Assembly: GCA_021783095.1 (NCBI GenBank)
Contig: JAJXUG010000001.1
Coordinates: 55,570-119,569, forward strand
From: Chloroflexota bacterium
GTDB lineage: Bacteria > Chloroflexota > Limnocylindria > Limnocylindrales > CSP1-4
Direction: 5' to 3'
DNA length: 64,000 nt
Numbering within the stretch: position 1 is the first letter of the stretch; every line of letters starts with the position of its first letter. The position numbers were made by a program, and so were the translations under genes. This document shows positions 18,261 to 27,453 of the stretch, in pieces. The notes below the pieces were generated by a model that was not told where the DNA came from, made no database searches, and saw only the letters and a list, made by a program, of their open reading frames with translations.

Positions 18261-19526
18261 TCACGGGTACAGGCCGCGCATCGCGGTGGCGTCCGCCACC
18301 CGCTGGACGGCATTGAGGTACGCGCCGGTCCGCATGTTCACGCCGTGCTTCTGGCTCTGGGCCAGGACCTCGGCGAAGGCCTTGTCCATGATGACCTTGA
18401 GCTTGGCGTTGACCTCGACTTCGGTCCAGTGGTCGCGGTTGAGGTCCTGGACCCACTCGAAGTAGCTGACGGTCACGCCGCCGGCATTGCACAGGATGTC
18501 CGGGATCATGAACACGCCGCGCTCGTAGAGGATCTCGTCGGCCTCGGGTGTCGTCGGGCCGTTGGCGGCCTCGGCGACGATCTTGGCCTTGATGCTCGAG
18601 GCGTTGCGCGGGGTGATCTGGTTCTCGTACGCGGCGGGGATCAGGACGTCGCACTGCGTCTCGAGCAGCTCGGCGTTGCTGATGTCCTCGGCGCCCGGGA
18701 AGCCCTGGACGGTCCCGTGCTCCTTCTTCCAGGCGAGGACCTTGTCCGGGTCGAGGCCGGCCATGTTGCGGATGCCGCCCGTCGAGTCGGAGACCGCGAC
18801 GACCGTGCTGCCCTCGGCCGCCATGAGCTGGGCGGCGATGGAGCCGGCGTTGCCGTAGCCCTGGACGGCCACGGTCGAGGTCTTGAGGTCGATGCCCAGG
18901 TGCTCGGCCGCCTTCACGACGGTGAACACGCAGCCGCGCGCCGTCGCCTCGTTGCGGCCCTCGGAGCCGCCCAGGCTGATCGGCTTGCCCGTGACGACGC
19001 CCGGGACCGTGTAGCCCATGTGCATGGAGTAGGTGTCCATGAACCAGGCCATGATCTGGGGCGTGGTGTTGACGTCCGGAGCGGGGATGTCGCGCTCGGG
19101 GCCGATCAGCACGCTGATCTCGGTGAAGAACCGGCGGGAGAGTCCCTCGAGCTCCTTCTTGGAGAGCTTCTTGGGGTCGACGATGACCCCGCCCTTGCCG
19201 CCGCCGTACGGGATGCCGACGACCGCGCACTTCCAGGTCATCCACATCGCGAGGGCCTTGACCTCGTCGAGGGTGACGGCCTGGTGGTAGCGGATGCCGC
19301 CCTTGGCGGGACCGCGGCCGAGGTTGTGCTGGACGCGGAAGCCGGTGAACACCTGCACGTTCCCGTCGTCCATGTGGACCGGGAAGTGCACCGTCAGCTC
19401 GCGGCGCGGCTCGCGCAGCACGCGGCGCAGACCAGGATCGAGGTTGAGCATCTCAGCGGCAAGGTCGAACTGCCGTTGAGCCACCTGCCAGGCGTTGATA
19501 GGCGCCGCTACTTGCTCCGTCGTCAT
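18261..19526 (-). CDS. gdhA: Glutamate dehydrogenase
   Basis: This enzyme interconverts glutamate with 2-oxoglutarate and ammonia, linking nitrogen and carbon metabolism. The product is 421 residues, as expected for the hexameric family. Motifs: GPAKGGIRYH, PYGGGKGGVIVDP with the substrate lysine, PAPDVNTTPQIMAWFMDTYS, the dinucleotide fold GYGNAGSIAA, and CNAGGVTVSYFEWVQD at the end. The ATG at 19526 follows a GAGGA ribosome site; the frame is open further upstream but does not resemble the family. A TATACT promoter about 135 nt upstream and a structured leader suggest 5'-UTR regulation. Coenzyme specificity cannot be told from sequence alone. Confidence 0.95.
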   Translation of the reverse strand: MTTEQVAAPINAWQVAQRQFDLAAEMLNLDPGLRRVLREPRRELTVHFPVHMDDGNVQVFTGFRVQHNLGRGPAKGGIRYHQAVTLDEVKALAMWMTWKCAVVGIPYGGGKGGVIVDPKKLSKKELEGLSRRFFTEISVLIGPERDIPAPDVNTTPQIMAWFMDTYSMHMGYTVPGVVTGKPISLGGSEGRNEATARGCVFTVVKAAEHLGIDLKTSTVAVQGYGNAGSIAAQLMAAEGSTVVAVSDSTGGIRNMAGLDPDKVLAWKKEHGTVQGFPGAEDISNAELLETQCDVLIPAAYENQITPRNASSIKAKIVAEAANGPTTPEADEILYERGVFMIPDILCNAGGVTVSYFEWVQDLNRDHWTEVEVNAKLKVIMDKAFAEVLAQSQKHGVNMRTGAYLNAVQRVADATAMRGLYP

Positions 19527-19546
19527 GAACGGATGGTCCTCGTGCG

Positions 19547-19566
19547 GGGACGGTGGACGCCGTCCC
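19547..19566 (-). promoter_or_regulatory. Leader hairpin upstream of gdhA
   Basis: A perfect 7 bp stem, GGGACGG (19547-19553) with CCGTCCC (19560-19566), has a 6 nt loop and ends 20 nt before the gdhA start codon. It lies in a leader of about 129 nt below the TATACT box. A role in translation control is inference. Confidence 0.4.
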
Positions 19567-19661
19567 GAGCGGTTGAGTCGTCTTCCGGGCGACCCCACGG
19601 GGCGCGCAACGTACGGCCGAAATGCCGGCCGCGAGGTGTTGCAAGCCGCCTCTGCGCGGCA

Positions 19662-19667
19662 AGTATA
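19662..19667 (-). promoter_or_regulatory. -10 box of gdhA
   Basis: TATACT on the minus strand, the consensus form seen at other genes here. Transcription would start near 19655 and give a leader of about 129 nt, in contrast to the leaderless genes around it. Confidence 0.45.
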
Positions 19668-19807
19668 GCGGCGGTCCGGTGTCGACCCCCTGCCGGTCGT
19701 CACCCGATCGCAACCAATCCGTCACTTCGGCGCCTCCGGGCGCACCTCGCCCGAATTGATGCACCGCGTGGCGACAACCGGAGCGGAATCTCGCGCCCGG
19801 GTGCCCG

Positions 19808-20653
19808 TCAGCGCTTGCGCAGGATCGTCGCGCCCACGCAGCCGGGTCCGACATGGGGCCCGACGGACGGGCCGATGGTCATCACCTGGATCTGCGAATC
19901 GTCGAGGCCGGAGCGCAGCTGGAACTGCTCGCGGAACTCCTCCACGTCAGCGTTGCTGCTGTGGAGCATGGTTGCCCGCTCCAGGGGGTGCTCCGTGAGG
20001 AGCGCCAGGGTCCGCTCGCGCGCCTTCGCCCGGGTGCGCACCTGGTCGGCCTTCTCGACGACGCCGTTTCGGACCGTGATGATCGGCTTGATCGAGAGCA
20101 TCGACCCCACGGCGGCGCTGGCGCCGCTGATCCGGCCGCCGCGCTTGAGGTACTCGAGCGTGTCGAGCGCCACGTAGAGGTCCACGTCGGACTTGCGGTC
20201 CTCGACCATGTGCGCGATCTCCGCTCCGGACCGGCCTTCGTCCGAGAGCTCTGCGGCCATCTGGGCGAGCATCCCGAAGCCCATCGAGGCCGTGCGCGAA
20301 TCGATCACGTGGATCTCGCGGCCCTCGAGCATGGCTGCCGCGACGCGCGCCGACTTGACCGTCCCGGAGAGCTCCTCGGAGACGTCGATGCACACGATGG
20401 ACTCCGCGCCCTGGTCGAAGGCGGCCTCGAACACGGCCTTGAACTCGCCCGGGGACGCGGCGGCAGTCGTGGGCAGCGGGGCGCCGGGCGCCAGCATCCG
20501 CTCCCAGAACTCGTCGGTGGAGAGTTCCGTCAGGGCGCGGAACTTCTGGTCGCCGAAGGAGACCTCCAGCGGGACGATGATGATCCCCTGCTTGGCCGCC
20601 ACCGCGGGCGGCATGTCGCTGACCGAGTCGATGACGATGGCCACGCGCGACAT
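19808..20653 (-). CDS. DegV family fatty-acid-binding protein
   Basis: The product is 281 residues, typical for DegV. The N-terminus has the diagnostic VAIVIDSVSDMPP, then PLEVSFGDQ, TTAAASPGEF with the Ser that contacts the fatty acid carboxylate, CIDVSEELSGT, IDSRTASMGFG, and KPIITVRNG. DegV proteins bind a fatty acid for the FakA kinase in firmicutes; FakA is not seen here. The ATG at 20653 has an AGAGGTG ribosome site. The gene is divergent from the MFS gene at 20825. Confidence 0.92.
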   Translation of the reverse strand: MSRVAIVIDSVSDMPPAVAAKQGIIIVPLEVSFGDQKFRALTELSTDEFWERMLAPGAPLPTTAAASPGEFKAVFEAAFDQGAESIVCIDVSEELSGTVKSARVAAAMLEGREIHVIDSRTASMGFGMLAQMAAELSDEGRSGAEIAHMVEDRKSDVDLYVALDTLEYLKRGGRISGASAAVGSMLSIKPIITVRNGVVEKADQVRTRAKARERTLALLTEHPLERATMLHSSNADVEEFREQFQLRSGLDDSQIQVMTIGPSVGPHVGPGCVGATILRKR

Positions 20654-20824
20654 CGCAGCACCTCTTCGCGGACCGGCTGCGTTCGGGCGTGACGCGGCCT
20701 CATCCCGTGGCGGCAAAGGATACGGATCGGTGGCGGCGCGCGTGGGCTGCTTCGGGTCCGCGCAACGTCTGCGCCCGGTCCACGACGGGCACTTGCCGGT
20801 CCCACACCCGATACCCTGTCAGGC

Positions 20825-22210
20825 ATGTCGTTCGCGTCCTGGCCCGGGACCCTCCGCTCCCTGCCAACCGTCGCCGCGCGCGTCGTCTCCGACGTCGCCG
20901 CGGGCAGGACGCCGGTCGCCGCCGTCATCCTCGGCACCTTCACGCTGCGACTCGCCACGGGGATCACCGGGGCGATGCTGACCTTCTACTTCGGTCGCTT
21001 CGAGCGCCACGGCGGCCAGGTCGTCCAGTCCTGGCACGTGGGGGTGATGGTCGCCCTGTTCTACGCGTCGGAGCTCATCGGCTCGCCGGTCTTCGGCGTG
21101 CTCTCCGATCGCCTCGGCCACCGGCGCGTGATGCTGGTGGGCCCCTTGTTCGGCGCCGTCGCGGTGGTGATCACCGGCCTCACGGTGTGCCTGCCGGTCA
21201 TCGCGCTCACGCGCCTGCTCGAGGGCGGCTCCACGGCGGCGTCCGTGCCCTCGATCCTGGGGTTCATCGCCTTCGCCACCGCCTCGAACGAGCTGGCACG
21301 GGGCCGCGCCGTCGCGAGGTTCGAGGCCGCAACGCTGGCGGGGATCCTGTGCGGGTTCGTCCTGGCCGGCCCGCTGTTCGATCTCCTGGGGCCGCCGGCC
21401 TTCTTCCTCAACGCCCTGGTCTACCTGCTCTCGTTCGCGATCTACCGCTACGGCGTCCGGCGCGACGCGGAGCCCGCCCCCGCGGCCGCCGCCCACGATC
21501 CGGCCGAGGGGCTCCGCCGGTACGCGCGGATCCTCCACGGTCGAGAGGTGTGGCTCCTCGCCCCCACCTGGATCGCGATCAACGCCACGCTGGGCCTGTT
21601 CACCACCCAGACCCTGTTCCAGCTCGTCAGGAGGCCTGACCCCGCGTTCGCGGGCCAGCAGCTCATGGAGGGATTCGACCCGGCCCACGTCAGCCTCGGC
21701 CTCGGCGTCGGGGGGCTGCTGTTCTTCGCCGGCCTCCTGTACTGGGGAGGCCGGTTCAAGAACCTGCGGCGGACCACGATCATCTTCCGCGGCATCGCGG
21801 GCGGCTTCGCGGTCCTCATCGCCGGGGGGATCGTCAACCATGCCGGCGGTGCGCCGCTCGCGTTCACGCTGGCGATGGTCGTCCTCGGCGGCGCAGGGCT
21901 GTTCGTCCTCGCGGGCGCCACGCCCGCGGCCATCGGCCTGCTCGCCGACGTGACCGAGGCGTACCCCGACGATCGCGGCGCCATCATGGGCCTCTACTCC
22001 GTCTTCCTCGGCCTGGGGCAGATCACCGGGGCGCTGGTCGGGGGTGAAGCGGCCCAGCGGGCGGGGCTCGACGGGATCTTCGTCGCGTCGCTCGTGCTGC
22101 TGGCGCTCGCGCTCGTGCCGCTCAGCCACCTGCGGGGCTACGAGCACCGGGTGGGTCAGTTCGCCACGCCGACGTCTTCGGCTGCGCGCGCCGCCTCGCC
22201 GGATGCCTGA
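20825..22210 (+). CDS. MFS transporter
   Basis: The product is a 461-residue major facilitator with about 12 membrane segments. The A-motif between helices 2 and 3 is visible as GVLSDRLGHRRVMLVGP (around residues 95-112), and a second facilitator-like repeat starts near residue 280. A central cytoplasmic loop (about 215-245) is charged. The gene's end overlaps the gamma-glutamyltransferase start by 8 nt, so the two are co-expressed. The substrate is unknown; coupling with GGT raises the possibility of peptide or amino acid export, without direct support. Confidence 0.85.
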   Translation: MSFASWPGTLRSLPTVAARVVSDVAAGRTPVAAVILGTFTLRLATGITGAMLTFYFGRFERHGGQVVQSWHVGVMVALFYASELIGSPVFGVLSDRLGHRRVMLVGPLFGAVAVVITGLTVCLPVIALTRLLEGGSTAASVPSILGFIAFATASNELARGRAVARFEAATLAGILCGFVLAGPLFDLLGPPAFFLNALVYLLSFAIYRYGVRRDAEPAPAAAAHDPAEGLRRYARILHGREVWLLAPTWIAINATLGLFTTQTLFQLVRRPDPAFAGQQLMEGFDPAHVSLGLGVGGLLFFAGLLYWGGRFKNLRRTTIIFRGIAGGFAVLIAGGIVNHAGGAPLAFTLAMVVLGGAGLFVLAGATPAAIGLLADVTEAYPDDRGAIMGLYSVFLGLGQITGALVGGEAAQRAGLDGIFVASLVLLALALVPLSHLRGYEHRVGQFATPTSSAARAASPDA

Positions 22211-23873
22211 GCCCTCCCCCACCCCGGCGACGGCCCTGGCCCGGCTGGCCCGTGGCGCGCGCGGCGCGGTCGTGGCGCCGCACCACCTCGCCACGCAGGC
22301 CGGACTGGCCGTGCTGGCGGCGGGCGGGCACGCGGTCGATGCCGCGATCGCCGCGAACGCCGTGCTCGGCGTCGTGATGCCCCACGGCTGCGGTCTGGGC
22401 GGCGACGCGTTCTGGCTGGTCTGGGACGAGGCGGCCGGCGAGCAGGTGGCGCTCAACGGGTCCGGGCGGGCCCCCGCCGCGATCTCCGCGGCCCGTCTGC
22501 TCGAGGCGGGCCTGGAGTGCGTGCCCCTGCGCGGGCCGCTCTCGATCACGGTCCCGGGCGCGGTCCGCTCCTGGGCCGATGCGCATCGGCGGTGGGGCCG
22601 GCTGTCGCGCGACGCGGTGCTGGGGCCCGCGATCGAGCAGGCGGGGGCCGGGTTCCCCGCCTGGGACGGGCTGATCGGCGCGATCGAGGGGCTGTGGCCG
22701 CAGATCGGGGACCAGCCGTGGGCGACCGGGCTGGGCCGCGTCTGGCGGCCCGAGGCGCGGCCGTGGCGATCGGGCGAGGTGATCCGCCTGCCGGCGCTCG
22801 CGGCGACACTGCAGACGCTGGCAGCCGAGGGCTTCGACGCCTTCTACGACGGCGACCTGGGCGAGCGGATCGCGCGCGGCCTGGCGTCGGCCGGCGGCCC
22901 GCACACCCTGGCCGACCTCCGCAGCCACCGCTCCGAGTGGGGCGTGCCGATCGCCGCGTCCTATCGCGGCGTCCGGATCACGTCGCACCCGCCCAACTCC
23001 AGCGGGGTCTTCGCACTGCTCCTCCTCCGCGTCCTCGAGCGGTTCGGCCCACCCCCGGGGGCGGCGTTCGATGTGCGGGGCTGGTCCTCGGCAGCCTGGA
23101 TCCACCTGATGCTCGAGGCGGCGAAGCTCGCGTACGCGGACCGCGACGCGGTGCTCGGTGATCCGGCCGCTCGCGACGTGCCGCTCGACGAGCTGCTCTC
23201 GGACGCCCACGTCGAGGCGCTGGCGTCGCGGATCGACCCGCGGCGGGCCGATGCTGCGCCGCCGCCGGTCCGGACCCTGGTGGGCGGAACCGCCTATCTC
23301 GCCGCCGTGGACGCGGAGGGGAACGCGGTCAGCCTCATCCAGTCGAACGCCGCGGGGTTCGGCTCGGGCGTGCTGGACCCGGACACGGGCGTGCACTTCC
23401 ACGGCCGCGGCGCGTCGTTCTCGCTGACCCCTGGCCACCCCAACCTGCTCGCCCCCGGGCGTCGACCGGCGCACACCCTGCTGCCGGGGATGCTGTTCCG
23501 CGACGGGGAGCGGCGGCCGTGGGTCGTGGCCGGCTCGATGGGCGGGGACATCCAGCCGCAGATCCACGCCCAGCTCGTGTCCGCGCTGGTGGACGGCGGT
23601 ACGGACCTCGCGACCGCCGTGGTCGCGACTCGGGTCACGGTGGAGCCCGACGGCTGGTTCGCGCCGCCCATCAGCGTCCTGGCGGACGCCGCGCTGCCCG
23701 CGGGCGTGGAGGCGGAGCTCCGGGCCCTCGGGCACCGGCTGGAGCGGGCCCCGTTCGATGGCGCGCTGGGCCACGAGCACGCGATCGAGCTGGTCGACGG
23801 CGGCCCGGCGGCTGGCGGCTCGCTGGCTGCCATCGCGGACCCTCGCAGCGCGGGGCTGGCCGCGGTCCGCTAG
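22203..23873 (+). CDS. ggt: Gamma-glutamyltransferase family protein
   Basis: This is an N-terminal-nucleophile hydrolase that self-cleaves and acts on gamma-glutamyl compounds such as glutathione. The 556-residue product has the large-subunit start APHHLATQAGLAVLAAGGHAVDAAIAANAVLGVVMPHGCGLGGDAF and the processing site with predicted nucleophile Thr363 in GGTAYLAAVD. GNAVSLIQSNAAGFGSGV and the glycine loop GSMGGDIQPQ follow. No signal peptide is evident, so it is probably cytoplasmic, unlike E. coli Ggt. The ATG at 22203 overlaps the MFS stop. Acylase-type substrates are possible because the family is broad. Confidence 0.88.
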   Translation: MPEPSPTPATALARLARGARGAVVAPHHLATQAGLAVLAAGGHAVDAAIAANAVLGVVMPHGCGLGGDAFWLVWDEAAGEQVALNGSGRAPAAISAARLLEAGLECVPLRGPLSITVPGAVRSWADAHRRWGRLSRDAVLGPAIEQAGAGFPAWDGLIGAIEGLWPQIGDQPWATGLGRVWRPEARPWRSGEVIRLPALAATLQTLAAEGFDAFYDGDLGERIARGLASAGGPHTLADLRSHRSEWGVPIAASYRGVRITSHPPNSSGVFALLLLRVLERFGPPPGAAFDVRGWSSAAWIHLMLEAAKLAYADRDAVLGDPAARDVPLDELLSDAHVEALASRIDPRRADAAPPPVRTLVGGTAYLAAVDAEGNAVSLIQSNAAGFGSGVLDPDTGVHFHGRGASFSLTPGHPNLLAPGRRPAHTLLPGMLFRDGERRPWVVAGSMGGDIQPQIHAQLVSALVDGGTDLATAVVATRVTVEPDGWFAPPISVLADAALPAGVEAELRALGHRLERAPFDGALGHEHAIELVDGGPAAGGSLAAIADPRSAGLAAVR

Positions 23874-23963
23874 CGGGAGCGCCGCGATGGTATTCTCGGG
23901 CGCGCCGATGGCGGGCTGCGCCCACACGCACTGCCGCTGGCCGGGTGTGGAGCGGAGGCGCAG

Positions 23964-24236
23964 GTGACATCGAACGTCGGGCAGAACTACCCGTACACGA
24001 GTGAGAGCGAGCAGGAGCGGACGGCGTCCGTGGCCTCGCTCCTCGCCGCACGCGCCGACCTCGCCGACAAGCTCAAGGCCGAGACGACGCCGCTCGACGC
24101 GCACGAGCGCTGGTGGGTCTTCAAGTGCCCGACCAAGGGCTGCCCCGGGCTCCTCCACGTGGCGGGCTACGCGGCCGAGAAGCACGCCCTGTACACGGTC
24201 TGCGACGGGACCTGCGCGAAGACCTTCCTGCGCTGA
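23964..24236 (+). CDS. Small zinc-ribbon-like protein
   Basis: The product is 90 residues from a GTG with a GGAGG site 7 nt upstream. The first half is helical and charged. The second half has two cysteine pairs, KCPTKGC near residues 54-59 and CDGTC near 80-84, spaced like a small zinc ribbon. It is not a recognised family. A TATTCT hexamer near 23889-23894 is a plausible promoter. It stands between GGT and AzlC without overlap. Confidence 0.7.
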   Translation: MTSNVGQNYPYTSESEQERTASVASLLAARADLADKLKAETTPLDAHERWWVFKCPTKGCPGLLHVAGYAAEKHALYTVCDGTCAKTFLR

Positions 24237-24276
24237 TCCGGCCGAGCCGCCGCCCGGACCACGCCCGCGTCACCCC

Positions 24277-25122
24277 GTGATCGTCGCGTCGCGCCCCGTC
24301 CCGCCCGATCGCCTCGACCTGCACGCGGCGCGCCGCCGGCTTCTGCTCGACACCTTCGGCATCGGCGTGTCCGTGGGCGCCTTCGGCCTCGTCTTCGGAC
24401 TGGCGGCGAGGGGCGCGAGCTACTCGATCGTCGAGGCGCTCGCGATGAGCACGATCGGCTTCGCCGGGGCCGCCCAGTTCGCCGTGATCGGCTTCGTCGT
24501 GGCGGGCGCGCCGTGGGCGGTCATCGCGCTGCTCACGTTCCTGCTCAACGCCCGGCACCTGCTGTACTCAGCCTCGCTCGCCCCGCACCTCCGCCGCCTC
24601 CCCCGGCCGTGGCGCGCGGTCATGGCGCACTTCCTGACCGACGAGGCGTTCGCCCTCTCGGCGGCCCACTTCCACCGCCTCGGCCGGGTGGACGTGCCCG
24701 GCTACTGGATCGCCGCGCTGCTGGGCGTGTTCGTGCCGTGGAACCTGTGCACGCTCGCGGGGTTCGCGCTCGGCGGCGCCATCCCCGACCCGTCGCGCTT
24801 CGGGCTCGACATCGTGTTCCCGGCCGCGATGGGCGGGCTGGGCATCGGGCTGGTGACCGGCCGCCGCGAGCTGATCGCCGCCGGGTCGGGCGCGGCCATC
24901 GCGGTGGGCGTGTGGGTGGTCGCGGACCTTGGGCTGGGCGTGCCGGTCGAACGGAGCCTGGGCGTGGTGGTCGGCGGCCTCCTGGGGCCGCTGGTGGCGC
25001 TCTCGTTCCCGGACCGCGGACGGCGGGTCGCGCCGGACTCCGACGTGACCGGCGCTCCGGTGGACCTGGCGCGGGCGATCTCAGACGTGGACGCCCTGGA
25101 CGACGCGGGGGCGGATGGGTGA
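24277..25122 (+). CDS. azlC: AzlC family branched-chain amino acid exporter, large subunit
   Basis: The product is about 281 residues with a short basic N-terminus and membrane segments from residue 23 on. Family signatures: GFGIGVSVGAFGLVFGLAA-type first helix (here DTFGIGVSVGAFGLVFG), STIGFAGAAQFAVIGF, and LNARHLLYSASLAPHLR. AzlC works with the small membrane protein AzlD, as in YgaZH, to export branched-chain amino acids or analogues. The GTG at 24277 is the most plausible start. Its stop overlaps the azlD start (GTGA), a coupling typical of the pair. Confidence 0.92.
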   Translation: MIVASRPVPPDRLDLHAARRRLLLDTFGIGVSVGAFGLVFGLAARGASYSIVEALAMSTIGFAGAAQFAVIGFVVAGAPWAVIALLTFLLNARHLLYSASLAPHLRRLPRPWRAVMAHFLTDEAFALSAAHFHRLGRVDVPGYWIAALLGVFVPWNLCTLAGFALGGAIPDPSRFGLDIVFPAAMGGLGIGLVTGRRELIAAGSGAAIAVGVWVVADLGLGVPVERSLGVVVGGLLGPLVALSFPDRGRRVAPDSDVTGAPVDLARAISDVDALDDAGADG

Positions 25123-25451
25123 GCACGCAGCTGGTCCTCCTCGCGGTGGTCTTCTGGGCCGTCACCTACCCGTCACGCGCCCTGCCACTGCTCGCACCGG
25201 GCACCGAGCGCCTCCCGCCGCGGGCGCTCGCCTACCTGCGCCTGGTGGGGCCGGCGGTCCTGTGCGCGCTGGCCGCCTCGTACGCGCTCATCGCCAAGGT
25301 CGGTGACGGCAGCCCCTCGCTCCACTTCGGCGTCGACGTCGTGGGCGTCCTGGCGTGCCTGGCCGTCGTGGCGTGGCGCCGGAATCTCCTGGCGGGCCTG
25401 GTGGTGGGCGTCGCCCTGGTGGCGATCGCGCGGGCCGCGGGGGTCTCCTAG
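25119..25451 (+). CDS. azlD: AzlD family small subunit
   Basis: The product is 110 residues with four hydrophobic segments, starting at a GTG that overlaps the azlC stop. It has the family's TYPSRALPLLAP motif in the first loop and the PPRALAYLRLVGPAVLCALAA helix. It is the obligate partner of AzlC in the exporter. Confidence 0.9.
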   Translation: MSTQLVLLAVVFWAVTYPSRALPLLAPGTERLPPRALAYLRLVGPAVLCALAASYALIAKVGDGSPSLHFGVDVVGVLACLAVVAWRRNLLAGLVVGVALVAIARAAGVS

Positions 25452-25475
25452 CCCGCGACGAGGCCGGGGGCGAGG

Positions 25476-25892
25476 TCAGGCGCGCCGGGCCGTCGCCTCC
25501 ACCTCGACCCGCAGGCTCGGGTGGATCAGGCCGGCCACGAGGACGAGCGTGGCCGCCGGGCGAACGTCCCGGAACAGCCCGCCGTGGACCGCCAGGACGG
25601 CGTCGATGTCGGCCGCATCGACGAGGTACATCCGGGTTCGCACCACGTCGTCAAGCGTGAAGCCCGCCTGGTCGAGCGCCGCCGCGATGGTGCCGAAGGC
25701 GGCCCGCGCCTGGGCGCCCGCGTCGCCCGGGTTGAGCGATGCACCGTCCGGGCCCGCGTCGGTCGTGCCCGAGACCTCGCACACGTCGCCCTAGACGACG
25801 GCCCGCGAGTACCCGGCGGCCGACTCCCAGGGCCCGCCCAACGAGATGAGCGTCCGGCCCGGCGCCGGCCTCCGGCTCGAGTCCCGGCTCAC
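25476..25892 (-). pseudogene. ridA: RidA family protein with in-frame amber stop
   Basis: Read through, this is a full-length 138-residue RidA, the enamine/imine deaminase that detoxifies aminoacrylate. The N-terminal part has GPWESAAGYSRAVV and continues with GDVCEVSGTT, the normal family order. Codon 34 between them is TAG (25791-25793). The start is a GTG that overlaps the M20 peptidase stop (GTGA), so the gene once formed a coupled pair. A GTG at 25784 could restart translation and give a 102-residue protein missing the first strands. The rest of the frame is intact, so the lesion is recent, suppressed, or an error in the sequence. Confidence 0.8.
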
Positions 25893-27133
25893 CTCCCGAC
25901 CCCCGCCTCGCCGGCGCGCCGTTCGCGGGCCCACCGGCGCACCTGCGGGTCGCGCCCGATCGCCGCGATGAGCCCCGCGAGGAGCGTGGTGCGGGGCACG
26001 ATCGAGGCGAGCTCGAGGTACTCGCGCGGCGAGTGGTCGAGCCCGCCGATCGGCCCCAGACCGTCAAGCGTGGGCACGCCCATGCCCGCGGTGGTGTTGG
26101 CGTCGGAGGCGCCGCCGGTGGCGGCGTCGTGGAGCTCGCAGCCGATCCTGGCAGCTGTCGAGATCGCCGCGTCGACCAGCCTGCCCGACCGCTCCAGCCT
26201 CTCCATCGGCCAGTGGCGCGCGACCTCCTCGACGGTGATGGCGACATCCTTGACGGCGCGCGAGGTGGCGCACAGGTCGGTGATCGCCGCCTCGACCGCC
26301 TCGAGCCCCTCGCGCGTGACCGACCGGACGTCGATCTGGAGCGCGCAGCGCTCGGCCACGACGTTCGGGCGCGTGCCACCCTCGATCACCCCGACGTTGA
26401 CCGTCACGCCCTGCCACCGGCCGTTGAGCGCATGGAGGTCGACGACGAGGCGCGCGGCCTCGAGGATGGCGCTGCGCCCCTTCTCGGGCTCCACGCCCGC
26501 ATGCGACGCCTTGCCCTCGACCGTGACGGCGAGGTCGATCATCCCCTTGCGGCTCGACACGATGTCGCCGTTGGCCCGTGCGCACTCGAGCACGAGGCAG
26601 GCGTCGGCCGAGGCGGCCTCGCGGCGGATGTGGGGCGAGGAGGCGGGCGAGCCGATCTCCTCGTCGGGGTTGGCGACGAACACGAGGCGGGACAGCGGCA
26701 GCCCGCCGAGCACCTCGCGGAGCGCGCCGATGGCGTACAGCCCCGCCAGCAGGCCGCTCTTCATGTCGGTGACGCCGGGCCCGGTGGCGATGCCGCCGTT
26801 GACCTCGAACGGGCGCTCGGCGGCCGTCCCCTCGTCGAACACCGTGTCCAGGTGGCCGATGCACAGGAGCGTCGGGCCTGCTGGGTCGCTGCCGGCGAAC
26901 TCGCCGATCACGGTCTCGCCGAGGCCGAGGTCGTTGGGGTGGTGCTCCACGTGGGCGCCGAGCGCGCGCAGGCGCTCCGCCGTCCAGCGGCCGATCGTTT
27001 GGACGCCCTGCCGGGTGTAGCTGCCGCAGTCGGTGTTGACCAGGCGCTCGAGGTCGGCCAGGAACGCCGGGTAGGCTCGGTCGAGCGCCTCGCGCACGGC
27101 GGCCAGTTCGTGGTCGGTGAGGGCCGGGTCCAT
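25889..27133 (-). CDS. M20 family metallopeptidase (carboxypeptidase G2-like)
   Basis: The product is 414 residues, a dinuclear zinc peptidase of the ArgE/DapE/CPG2 family. Motifs: GHLDTVF with the first zinc ligand, GPGVTDMKSG with the bridging Asp, PDEEIGS with the catalytic Glu pair, and the dimerisation-domain GKASHAGVEPEKGRSA. The C-terminal zinc His is likely in GGLDHSPREYLE. It probably removes a C-terminal amino acid from a small peptide or acyl-amino acid. The ATG at 27133 has a -10 box 8 nt upstream. Its stop overlaps the RidA start. Confidence 0.92.
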   Translation of the reverse strand: MDPALTDHELAAVREALDRAYPAFLADLERLVNTDCGSYTRQGVQTIGRWTAERLRALGAHVEHHPNDLGLGETVIGEFAGSDPAGPTLLCIGHLDTVFDEGTAAERPFEVNGGIATGPGVTDMKSGLLAGLYAIGALREVLGGLPLSRLVFVANPDEEIGSPASSPHIRREAASADACLVLECARANGDIVSSRKGMIDLAVTVEGKASHAGVEPEKGRSAILEAARLVVDLHALNGRWQGVTVNVGVIEGGTRPNVVAERCALQIDVRSVTREGLEAVEAAITDLCATSRAVKDVAITVEEVARHWPMERLERSGRLVDAAISTAARIGCELHDAATGGASDANTTAGMGVPTLDGLGPIGGLDHSPREYLELASIVPRTTLLAGLIAAIGRDPQVRRWARERRAGEAGVGR

Positions 27134-27141
27134 GAACGGGG

Positions 27142-27147
27142 AGTCTA
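27142..27147 (-). promoter_or_regulatory. -10 box of M20 peptidase gene
   Basis: TAGACT on the minus strand ends 8 nt before the ATG at 27133, with no ribosome site between; a leaderless mRNA is likely. Confidence 0.45.
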
Positions 27148-27453
27148 CCGCCCTGCCAGCTGGGACCCGCCCGGAATCGGCCGCCGACGGCGGACACCGC
27201 ACTCCCCCGGGGAACGGGATGGGCGCGAGCGCGGGACTCGCTGGCCCGCCGACGCGGCCTCGCCGACGCGGCCTCGCCCACGGGCCCCAAGGCCCGTGGA
27301 ACCCGGGCCGCTACGCCCGCAACTGGATGTCCGCCTGACCCTTTCCGCACCGGCCACGGCACCCGATCATCTCGCTGCACCGGCCCCCTCGGCGAGCGTC
27401 ACGAATCGATTTCCGCCGGTCGCCGCCGCGGCCGCCACAGGGGACGTCGGCAC
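27148..27453. other. Divergent intergenic region with tandem repeat and hairpin
   Basis: No gene is convincing. A 14 nt unit GCCGACGCGGCCTC occurs twice in tandem (27248-27261, 27262-27275). It is followed by a perfect 9 bp hairpin, CCACGGGCC (27278-27286) with GGCCCGTGG (27291-27299) and a CCAA loop. There is no T-tract, and the region lies between divergent genes, so a terminator is unlikely. Confidence 0.5.
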
